From the NCBI GenBank assembly GCA_002729525.1, contig PBYI01000044.1:1-40569 (forward strand): DNA of 40,569 nt, in the 5' to 3' direction. Positions 1 to 7,080 of the stretch are shown in pieces; position 1 is the first letter of the stretch, and each line of letters starts with the position of its first letter. Source of the stretch: Nocardioides sp. Lineage in GTDB: Bacteria; Actinomycetota; Actinomycetes; Propionibacteriales; Nocardioidaceae. The translations under genes and the position numbers were made by a program. A model generated the notes under the pieces. That model made no database searches. It was not told where the DNA came from and saw nothing but the letters and a program-made list of their open reading frames with translations.

Positions 1-31
1 CGGGCGAGCGAAGCGAGTCCGAGTCGAAACC
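1..31 (+). repeat. partial GGTGGTTGAGC-family repeat (3' part)
   Basis: The first bases read GGGCGAGCGAAGCGAGTCCG and continue into GAGTCGAAACC. This matches the 3' half of the repeat seen whole near 38271 and, on the other strand, at 91-134. The 5' part lies outside the window. No gene is visible between 1 and 256. Confidence 0.6.
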
Positions 32-90
32 CAGCGAGCCGACCGGCAACCGCGCCCACCGGCGTGCGGCGCCCTGAGCACAGTCACGGT

Positions 91-134
91 GGTTTCGACT
101 CCGCCTCGCCGAGGGCTCGGTCGGGCTCAACCAC
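91..134 (-). repeat. complete GGTGGTTGAGC-family repeat, inverted
   Basis: Read on the minus strand it begins GGTGGTTGAGCCCGACCGAG and ends GGAGTCGAAACC, about 44 bases. It is the same family as the copies at 38238-38316 and the IS-split copy at 38353-39611. Together with the partial copy at 1-31 it forms an inverted pair just downstream of the dehydrogenase gene, a REP/BIME-like arrangement. 135-256 shows nothing else I can identify. Confidence 0.7.
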
Positions 135-256
135 CTCAGCTCGTGGTCGCACGCCCCGGTCGTCTCGCCGCGTCTCGGTACGGCCGCTGCGCTCCTGCGT
201 CGCTCCGCGACCTACTCGACGACCACGACGGGCGCGCGCGGCGTACGGGGTGCGAC

Positions 257-1309
257 TCAGAGGGTCGCGGTGTCGATGACGGCGCGGTAGCGCACGTCAC
301 CGGAAACGACCTTGTCGTAGTAGTCGTCGACCTGGCCGGCGTCGATGACCTCGACGGTGGCGGTGACGTCGTGCTCGGCGCAGAAGTCGATCATCTCCTG
401 CGTCTCGGGCAGTCCGCCGATCATGTTGCCGGCGAGCGAGCGGCGCTTCACCAGCAGCGAGAAGGCGCTGACGGTGAGGTCCTCCTCGGGGGCGCCGACG
501 TTGTGCAGCACGCCGCCGCGGTCGAGCAGACCCATGAACGCGTCGAGCGGGATGCCCGCGCCGACGGTGTTGAGGATGACGTCGAAGGAGCCGGCGAGCT
601 CCTCGAAGACCGACTCGTCCTCGGTGGCGTAGTAGTGCTGCGCGCCGAAGGACAGGCCGTCCTCCTTCTTGGCGTCAGTGCGCGAGAGCACCGACACCTC
701 GGCACCCATCGCGACGGCGATCTTCACCGCGACGTGACCGAGGCCGCCGAGACCGACGACGGCGACGCGCTTGCCCGGGCCGACGCCGTGCGCCTTGAGC
801 GGGTGGTACGTCGTGATGCCGGCGCACAGCAGCGGGGTGACGGCGGCGTACTCGTCCTCGGTGAAGGAGTCGGGGATCTTGACGACGAAGTGGTCGCGGA
901 CGACGACCTGGCCGCTGTAGCCGCCCTGGGTGACCTCGCCGTCGTACCCGACGGCGCCGTAGGTCTGCACGCCGCCCTTCTCGCAGTACTGCTCCTCGCC
1001 GTCCTTGCAGGGGGCGCACTCCATGCAGGAGTCGACGAAGCAGCCGACGCCGACGACGTCGCCGACGGCGTGGGTGGTGACCTCGTCGCCGACCTCGACG
1101 ACGGTGCCGAGGATCTCGTGGCCCGGGGTCAGCGGGAAGGACGCCTCGCCCCACTCCTCGCGCTTGGTGTGGATGTCGCTGTGGCAGATGCCGGCCCAGC
1201 GGATGTCGATGCGTACGTCGTCCGGTCGCAGGTCGCGGCGCTCGAGCTGGATGCGCTCGAAGTCGGCGGTCGCGGACGCGGCGGACAGGGCAGGAACCGT
1301 GGTGGTCAT
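257..1309 (-). CDS. Zn-dependent alcohol dehydrogenase, cinnamyl-alcohol-dehydrogenase/YahK type, probably NADP(H)
   Basis: A 350-residue cytosolic medium-chain dehydrogenase expected to interconvert aldehydes and alcohols. Catalytic-zinc ligands are visible: C42 in GICHSDIH, H64-E65 in GHE, and C162 in LLCAGITTY. The four structural-zinc cysteines are C95, C98, C101 and C109. The Rossmann motif GLGGLG lies at 186-191. The SRTDAKK segment after the second Rossmann strand has the Ser-Arg pair typical of NADP(H) preference. I chose the ATG at 1309 (MTTTVPAL) because it begins the family's normal N-terminus; the longer frame upstream adds unrelated sequence. It is divergent from the response regulator at 1424, so the TTCAG repeats between them could affect both. 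Substrate unknown. Confidence 0.93.
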   Translation of the reverse strand: MTTTVPALSAASATADFERIQLERRDLRPDDVRIDIRWAGICHSDIHTKREEWGEASFPLTPGHEILGTVVEVGDEVTTHAVGDVVGVGCFVDSCMECAPCKDGEEQYCEKGGVQTYGAVGYDGEVTQGGYSGQVVVRDHFVVKIPDSFTEDEYAAVTPLLCAGITTYHPLKAHGVGPGKRVAVVGLGGLGHVAVKIAVAMGAEVSVLSRTDAKKEDGLSFGAQHYYATEDESVFEELAGSFDVILNTVGAGIPLDAFMGLLDRGGVLHNVGAPEEDLTVSAFSLLVKRRSLAGNMIGGLPETQEMIDFCAEHDVTATVEVIDAGQVDDYYDKVVSGDVRYRAVIDTATL

Positions 1310-1383
1310 GCCCTCGACGGTTGCTCGCACAGTCTGCTGACAGGTCACCCCTCCGTGGACCGCGAGCGTGATCCCGGTCAACC

Positions 1384-1399
1384 TTCAGCGGGCGTTCAG
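1384..1399 (+). promoter_or_regulatory. TTCAG direct repeats, candidate OmpR-type operator (autoregulation)
   Basis: TTCAG occurs at 1384-1388 and 1395-1399, exactly 11 bases apart, one helical turn, 25 bases before the regulator's GTG. OmpR/PhoB-type regulators bind such in-phase direct repeats. The same word recurs three times before the PepSY gene of the same locus (3525-3550), which supports a shared binding site. Confidence 0.55.
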
Positions 1400-1423
1400 G
1401 AACGCCCTGCCACGATCGACCCC

Positions 1424-2101
1424 GTGCGGGTGCTGGTGGTCGACGACGAGAAGCGCCTCGCCGACTCGTTGCGCATCGGCCTCCAGGCCGAGGGGTTCGC
1501 CGTCGACGTCGCGCACGACGGCACCGACGGCCTGTGGCTGGCCCGCGAGCACACCTACGACGCGATCGTGCTCGACCTGATGCTCCCCGGCGTCAACGGC
1601 TTCAAGGTCTGCGCCGCGCTGCGCGCCGAGGACGACTGGACGCCGGTCCTCATGCTCACCGCGAAGGACGGCGAGTGGGACCAGGTCGAGGGACTCGACA
1701 CCGGCGCCGACGACTCCCTCACCAAGCCGTTCTCGTTCCCCGTGCTCGTCGCCCGACTCCGCGCCGTCGCCCGCCGCGGCGCCCGCGAGCGGCCCACCGT
1801 GCTCGAGGGCGGCGACCTGCGCCTGGACCCGGCGGCACGGCGGGCGTGGCGCGGCGAGACCGAGCTGACGCTCACCGCCCGGGAGTTCTCGGTACTGGCC
1901 TTCCTGATGCGCCACCCCGGCGACGTCGTGTCGAAGCGGCAGGTGATCGACGCCGTCTGGGACGTCGACTTCGACGGCGACCCCAACATCGTCGAGGTGT
2001 ACGTGCGCCACCTGCGCAACAAGGTCGACCGGCCCTTCGACCGCGCCGCCATCGAGACCCTGCGCGGTGCCGGCTACCGGCTCGCGTCGAACGGCGGCTG
2101 A
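1424..2101 (+). CDS. OmpR/PhoB-family response regulator
   Basis: A 225-residue regulator with an N-terminal receiver and a C-terminal winged helix. The receiver has acidic D7-D8, phosphoacceptor D51, T79 and K101 (TKPF). The position before LTKPF is Ser (ADDSLTKPF), where most relatives have Tyr or Phe. The winged-helix part covers about 125-223, with LTAREFSVLAFLM and the ending TLRGAGYRLAS. The GTG at 1424 is the only start that puts the receiver's first strand (VRVLVVDDE) at the N-terminus; the frame further upstream is antisense to the dehydrogenase. The kinase gene starts 5 bases after its stop, so the two form an operon. It probably binds the TTCAG repeats at 1384-1399 and 3525-3550. 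Confidence 0.93.
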   Translation: MRVLVVDDEKRLADSLRIGLQAEGFAVDVAHDGTDGLWLAREHTYDAIVLDLMLPGVNGFKVCAALRAEDDWTPVLMLTAKDGEWDQVEGLDTGADDSLTKPFSFPVLVARLRAVARRGARERPTVLEGGDLRLDPAARRAWRGETELTLTAREFSVLAFLMRHPGDVVSKRQVIDAVWDVDFDGDPNIVEVYVRHLRNKVDRPFDRAAIETLRGAGYRLASNGG

Positions 2102-2105
2102 GGCG

Positions 2106-3517
2106 GTGCGCCCGGCGTGGTCGTCGGTGCGGGTGCGCACCACCCTCGGCGCCGTCGTCGTGGTCGCCGTCGCGCTCGTCGTCGGCGGCACCGCGCTGGT
2201 GCTCCTGGTGCGCGACTCGCTGCGCGACGGGCTCGCGAGCCAGGCCGACGCCGTCGCCTCGTCCGTGGTCACCGATCTCGAGGCCGGCCAGGCGCCCGAC
2301 GTCGCGGTCCCCGCGGAGGACGACGACGAGACCGACCCCGACGACCGGCGCCGCGGCCGCGGACGTGAGCGCGACGAGCCCGACGACACCGTCACCTGGG
2401 TGCTCGACGCATCCGGCGCCGTGCTGGCCGCCAGCCAGGACGTCGACCCGCCGACCGGCGCCGCCCGCGAGGGCGACGACCTCGACGACACCGTGGCACT
2501 CCCCCGCGGTGAGCACACGTACGTCGTCGCGGCCGAGGAGGCCGAGGTCGCTGGTGAGGGCTCGGACGGGACCGAGCTCCTCGTCGTGGTCGCCGTCAGC
2601 ACCGAGGAGGTCGACGACTCCACCGCCGCCCTCGTGCCGCTGCTCGCCGGCGGGCTGCCCGCCCTGCTGCTCCTCGTCGCCGGCACCACCTGGGTCGTCG
2701 CCGGCCGCGCGCTGCGGCCGGTCGAGCGGATGCGGCAGCAGGTCGCGGCCGTGACCGACGACCGCCTCGGCCAGCGGGTCGGCGTACCGGCGGGACGCGA
2801 CGAGGTGCACCGTCTCGGCGTCACGATGAACGAGATGCTCGCCCGGCTGGAGGAGTCGCGCGAGCGCCAGCAGCGGTTCGTCTCCGACGCCTCCCACGAG
2901 CTGCGCTCGCCCCTGGCGAGCATGCGCCAGACCGCCGAGGTCGCCCGCGCCCACCCCGGTGCGCTGCCCGACGACGCACTCGTCGACGCCGTGCTGGAGG
3001 AGGGGGGGGGCGCATGCAGCGCATCGTCGAGCAGATGCTGCTGCTCACCCGGACCGCCGAGCACGGCACCACGACGTACGACGACGTCGACCTCGACGAC
3101 CTCGTGCTCGCCGACGTACGCCGTCTCGGGCACGGGTCGCTCCGCCTCGACACCACCGGCATCGGGCCCGCGCGGGTGCGCGGCGACGCGGGCGCCCTCG
3201 CGCAGGTCGTGCGCAACCTCCTCGACAACGCCGCCCGGCACGCCGCGACCACCGTGGCGGTGTCGGTGCGCGCGACGGGTTCGAGCGTCGTGCTGCTCGT
3301 CGACGACGACGGCCACGGGGTGCCCGAGGCGGAGCGGGAGCGGGTGTTCGAGCGGTTCGTGCGCCTCGACGAGGCCCGCGCCCGCGACGACGGCGGCAGC
3401 GGGCTCGGTCTCGCGATCGTCGCCGAGATCGTGCGCGTGCACGGCGGCACGACGTCCGTCGAGACGTCACCCGCGGGCGGCGCGCGCTTCGTCGTACGAC
3501 TGCCCGCCGGCGGCTGA
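2106..3517 (+). pseudogene. sensor histidine kinase, frameshifted in a run of nine G (3002-3010)
   Basis: Partner kinase of the regulator just upstream. From GTG 2106 the first frame gives a membrane segment (about residues 13-35), an acidic extracytoplasmic loop rich in D and E, a second membrane segment (about 178-200), a HAMP region and the HisKA box DASHELRSP with phospho-acceptor H264. At 3002-3010 nine G follow GAG GA; beyond them the frame is nonsense. The ATP-binding half continues in the next frame from the codons just before 3014, with N-box LVRNLLDNAARHA-like NLLDNAARH, G1 DDDGHGVP and G2 GSGLGLAIV, to the stop at 3515. Removing one G restores one continuous kinase of normal length. 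It could be a true lesion, a phase-variable tract, or a sequencing indel. Confidence 0.85.
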
Positions 3518-3524
3518 AGCGCCC

Positions 3525-3550
3525 TTCAGACGCGTTCAGCCTGGCTTCAG
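3525..3550 (+). promoter_or_regulatory. triple TTCAG direct repeat before the PepSY gene
   Basis: TTCAG lies at 3525-3529, 3535-3539 and 3546-3550, spaced 10 and 11 bases. It sits between the kinase stop (3517) and the PepSY ribosome site (AGGAGG near 3598). The same word in the same phasing precedes the regulator gene, so this is a candidate second operator of that regulator, giving the PepSY gene its own promoter. Confidence 0.55.
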
Positions 3551-3610
3551 CGACCCCGGGCGAGAGTGCGGTCACCGCACCGACGACCACCTCGACCAGG
3601 AGGACCCACC

Positions 3611-4264
<654 letters not shown>

Positions 4265-4295
4265 GGCCGCCCGCACCAGCCGCAGCACACCCGAC

Positions 4296-4320
4296 GGCCC
4301 CGCGCGACACGCGCGGGGCC
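4296..4320 (+). terminator. GC-rich hairpin terminator after the two-component/PepSY operon
   Basis: A perfect 10-bp stem, GGCCCCGCGC / GCGCGGGGCC, closes a 5-base loop 32 bases after the PepSY stop. It has no long T run, as is usual for actinobacterial hairpins. Confidence 0.75.
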
Positions 4321-4398
4321 CTCGACGTCCCACCGCTGGTCCAGACCACTGCCAGGATGGCGTGCTGACCGCCTTCGGATCTCGGACGGAGACGGGCC

Positions 4399-4566
4399 AT
4401 CACCAAGAAGAACCTGCTCGTGGCAGCCCTCGTGCTGTTCCTCGGCTTCTGGCTGCTCAACGACCCCGGCGGCCTCGCCGACACCGCCCAGTCCTCGGGC
4501 GGCGCCGCATGGAGCGCCACCGAGGACGTCTTCAGCGCGGTCATCGACTTCGTCGACGAGCTCTGA
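4399..4566 (+). CDS. small single-pass membrane protein, start uncertain (ATC or internal GTG)
   Basis: An open frame encodes about 55 residues: TKKNLLVAALVLFLGFWLLN (a basic end plus one membrane helix), a short Gly/Ser stretch, then an amphipathic tail ending VIDFVDEL before TGA at 4564. The upstream in-frame stop is TGA just after 4363, and no ATG, GTG or TTG precedes the basic segment. A GGAG ribosome site lies 8 bases before ATC 4399, so ATC may be the start. The alternative is GTG 4420, which would lose the basic residues. The small-helix-plus-short-tail layout and the position 7 bases ahead of the PH-domain gene suggest a co-transcribed partner. Function unknown. Confidence 0.5.
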   Translation: MTKKNLLVAALVLFLGFWLLNDPGGLADTAQSSGGAAWSATEDVFSAVIDFVDEL

Positions 4567-4573
4567 CCCCGCG

Positions 4574-5086
4574 GTGCTGCGCCCGCCGGCGGTCGGCCCG
4601 CACCTGCTGCGCGACCAGGACGAGGTCGTCGTCGACGTCGTACGCCGGCACTGGTTCGCCTACGCCCGGCCGGCGGCGGAGGCGGTGCTCCTGCTCCCCC
4701 TCCTGGCGCTCGTCGGGGTCGTGCCGAGCGGCGTCGCGTGGGTGCCGCTGCTGCTCGCCGGAGCGCTCGCCGTCCGGGTGGCGGTGCTGGCGCTGGCCCA
4801 CCACCACGACCTCTTCGTGGTCACCAACCAGCGGGTCTTCCGGATGCACGGCGTGCTCAGCCGCCGTCGCGGCAACCTGCCGCTCACCAAGGTGGTGGAC
4901 CTGACCGTGGTCAAGCCGCTGCACGGCCGGGTGCTCGGCTTCGGCCACTTCGTCTTCGAGTCGGCGGCCCAGGTGCAGGGCCTGCACGAGATCCGCTACG
5001 TGCCGCGCATCGACGTACGCGAGAAGCGCATCCAGGAGATGATCACCCGCGCCGGACTGCGCGGACCCGGCCTGCGCCAGCACTGA
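4574..5086 (+). CDS. bacterial PH-domain (bPH2/DUF304, YdbS-like) membrane protein
   Basis: 170 residues. Two adjacent hydrophobic helices (about 36-53 and 55-75) are followed by the bPH2 domain: DLFVVTNQRVFRMHGVLSRR, then LPLTKVVDLTVVKPLHGRVL and GFGHFVFESAAQVQGLHEIR. TNQRV and the L-x-K-V-x-D-x-T-x pattern are hallmarks of this family. It sits at the cytoplasmic membrane; the molecular role of the family is not well defined. GTG 4574 comes 7 bases after the small membrane ORF's stop, which implies co-transcription. Confidence 0.88.
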   Translation: MLRPPAVGPHLLRDQDEVVVDVVRRHWFAYARPAAEAVLLLPLLALVGVVPSGVAWVPLLLAGALAVRVAVLALAHHHDLFVVTNQRVFRMHGVLSRRRGNLPLTKVVDLTVVKPLHGRVLGFGHFVFESAAQVQGLHEIRYVPRIDVREKRIQEMITRAGLRGPGLRQH

Positions 5087-5096
5087 GCCGCCCGAC

Positions 5097-5122
5097 TCCC
5101 AGCCTGGGACTGGCGTTCCCAG
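5097..5122 (+). promoter_or_regulatory. overlapping CTGGGA/TCCCAG inverted repeats upstream of the aldo/keto reductase
   Basis: TCCCAG 5097-5102, CTGGGA 5104-5109 and TCCCAG 5117-5122 form two overlapping palindromes: TCCCAG-C-CTGGGA, and CTGGGA-7 bases-TCCCAG. They lie 50-75 bases before the reductase ATG, a plausible operator for the neighbouring MmyB-like regulator. Confidence 0.4.
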
Positions 5123-5171
5123 GACAGCCGGTCCGCTGGTGCGCAGGCTCGCGAGGACGCACGGTGGAGGC

Positions 5172-6080
5172 ATGACAGCTCCCACCCACGAGACCAGCCA
5201 CGACAGCTTCCTCGGCCACCTCCCCGTACGCCGGATCGGCTTCGGCGCCATGCAGCTCGCCGGCCCCGGCGTGTTCGGTCCGCCGAAGGACCGCGACGCC
5301 GCGATCGCCGTCCTCCGACGGGCCGTCGAGCGCGGCGTCGACCACGTCGACACCGCGCAGTTCTACGGCCCCGACGTGGTCAACGACCTGATCCGCGAGG
5401 CGCTGCACCCCTACCCCGAGGGTCTGCGCCTGGTCACCAAGGTCGGTGCCGTCCGCGACGACCAGGGCGCCTGGCTGCCCGCCGCCCGGCCGGACCAGCT
5501 CGTCGAGCAGGTCGAGCAGAACCTCCGCTCCCTCGACGTCGAGCAGCTGGCCCTGGTCAACCTGCGCCGCTTCGAGCGCGACGCCCCCGACGCCGACGAG
5601 CCGCCGCTGGCCGACCAGCTCGGCGCGCTCGCCGGGCTGCGCGACGAGGGCAAGATCGCGATGGTCGGCGTCTCCAACGTCACCGCCGACACCGTGCGTA
5701 CGGCGATCGAGACCGTCGGGATCGGCGAGGTGCAGAACCCGTTCAGCATCCTCGACCGCAGCGACGCACCCGTGCTCGACCTGTGCCGCGAGCACGGCGT
5801 CTCCTACGTGCCGTACTTCCCGCTGGGCAGCGCCTTCACCGGTGGTCCGGCCGCGATCGCCGCCGACCCGCACGTCACCGCCGTGGCCGCGAAGCACGGC
5901 GTCACCACCAGCCAGGTCGCGCTGGCCTGGCTGCTGGCCCAGTACGACCGGCTCCTGCTGATCCCCGGCACCAGCTCGGTCGCACACCTCGAGGAGAACC
6001 TCGCGGTCGCCGACGTCGTGCTCGACGAGGACGACCTGGCCCGGCTCGAGCAGGTCGAGCCGGTGACCGTCGGCCACTGA
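5172..6080 (+). CDS. aldo/keto reductase, YdbC-like
   Basis: 302-residue cytosolic TIM-barrel oxidoreductase using NAD(P)H. DTAQFYG (about 56-62) carries the catalytic Asp and Tyr, and LVTKVG (about 88-93) the Lys. The fourth tetrad position, normally His in a QLHR-type motif, reads ALVNLRRF here, with Asn in its place. Late motifs such as LLLIPGTSSVAHLEENLAV fit the family's cofactor-binding C-terminus. ATG 5172 follows GGTGGAGGC. The gene converges with the MmyB-like regulator; the stops are about 8 bases apart. The upstream palindromes at 5097-5122 suggest specific regulation. Confidence 0.92.
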   Translation: MTAPTHETSHDSFLGHLPVRRIGFGAMQLAGPGVFGPPKDRDAAIAVLRRAVERGVDHVDTAQFYGPDVVNDLIREALHPYPEGLRLVTKVGAVRDDQGAWLPAARPDQLVEQVEQNLRSLDVEQLALVNLRRFERDAPDADEPPLADQLGALAGLRDEGKIAMVGVSNVTADTVRTAIETVGIGEVQNPFSILDRSDAPVLDLCREHGVSYVPYFPLGSAFTGGPAAIAADPHVTAVAAKHGVTTSQVALAWLLAQYDRLLLIPGTSSVAHLEENLAVADVVLDEDDLARLEQVEPVTVGH

Positions 6081-6088
6081 CCGCCTCG

Positions 6089-6949
6089 TCAGTCGTCGCG
6101 CAGCGCCTGCTCCTGCAGGCCCAGCGCGACGGCCTTGCCGAGCGCCTCGGCGTCGGCGGTGCCGGGCTCGGCGGAGAAGACGACGATCTGCACGTCGCTG
6201 CCGTGCACCGTCATCACGTCGCAGTCCACGGTCATCCGGCCGACGACCGGGTGGTCGAAGGTCTTGCGGCGAGCACCCCGCTCACGGGCCGGCACGGTCT
6301 CCCAGAGCTCGGCGAAGCGGGGCGAGGTCGCCCGCAGGTCGGCGACGAGCGACGCCAGGTCGGGGTCGTCCGGCAGCCGCAGCAGCGCGGCGCGCAGGTC
6401 GCCGACGCTGTCCCGCTCGACCGCCTCCTGGGTCTCCTCGACCAGTCGGCCCGGGCCCTCCGGCCCGCCGGTCGACACCGGCACGAACGTCCGCCAGGCA
6501 CGGTTGCGCTCCCGACCGACCGCGCCGTCGAGGCAGCCGAACACGGCGTCGGCGGCGCGGTTCTGCAGGAGCGTCTGCCAGGACGCGTCGACCACGCTGA
6601 CCGGCACGTCACCGAGGCGCTGCACGAGTCGGCGCACGCTGTCGGTGACCTCGCGCCCCATCCGGGCCGGCGGCGGGACCGCGAGGCCGGCCAGCCGGTA
6701 GAGCCGTCCGCGGTCCTCCGCGCCGAGCACCAGCGCTCCGGCGAGCGCCTCGACGACCTGCGCGGAGGGGTGCGTCGCCCGCCCCTGCTCGAGCCGCACC
6801 AGGTAGTCGGCGGAGACCCCCGCCCGCTGGGCGACCTCCTCGCGCCGCAGCCCCGGCGCACGCCGTCGTCCGACCTCGGGCACGCCGACGTCGGACGGGG
6901 CGAGCCGGTCGCGCCACGCACGCAGCTGGGCTCCGAGGTCCGAGGGCAC
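6089..6949 (-). CDS. XRE-type helix-turn-helix regulator with MmyB-like ligand-binding domain
   Basis: About 286 residues from GTG 6949. An N-terminal helix-turn-helix (about 10-75: APGLRREEVAQRAGVSADYLVRLEQGRATHP, shown here only in key parts such as LRREEVAQRAG and YLVRLEQGR) is followed by the MmyB-like PAS-type domain. That domain has VVDASWQTLLQNRAA, LVADLRATSPRFAELWE, and the ending TVDCDVMTVHGSDVQIVVF. Such regulators are often found beside oxidoreductase genes, and here the aldo/keto reductase is adjacent and convergent. The start is uncertain: I see no clear ribosome site, and 6976 and 7006 are other in-frame choices. A small inverted repeat, ACTGAC/GTCAGT (6076-6093), spans the two facing stops. 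Confidence 0.9.
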   Translation of the reverse strand: MPSDLGAQLRAWRDRLAPSDVGVPEVGRRRAPGLRREEVAQRAGVSADYLVRLEQGRATHPSAQVVEALAGALVLGAEDRGRLYRLAGLAVPPPARMGREVTDSVRRLVQRLGDVPVSVVDASWQTLLQNRAADAVFGCLDGAVGRERNRAWRTFVPVSTGGPEGPGRLVEETQEAVERDSVGDLRAALLRLPDDPDLASLVADLRATSPRFAELWETVPARERGARRKTFDHPVVGRMTVDCDVMTVHGSDVQIVVFSAEPGTADAEALGKAVALGLQEQALRDD

Positions 6950-7080
6950 CGACCCATGACAGCACGGCCGGTCAACACGGCCCCGCCGCCGCCTCAGCCC
7001 CGACACGTGACGGCCGATGGACCAAAGTGGCCACGCCGGACCTCCGGTGGGGCCAGAATGTGCCCGGGAGGGGGTGCGCC

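Noticed and set aside
89..1423. A 445-codon N-terminal extension of the first response regulator
   Set aside because: It is antisense to the alcohol dehydrogenase, and the receiver domain begins naturally at GTG 1424.
1385..3442. A 685-codon minus-strand open frame opposite the two-component genes
   Set aside because: It mirrors the regulator and kinase, has no recognisable domain, and is explained by third-position GC bias.
6076..6093. ACTGAC/GTCAGT hairpin across the facing stops of reductase and regulator
   Set aside because: Only a 6-bp stem of mixed composition; too weak to list as a terminator.
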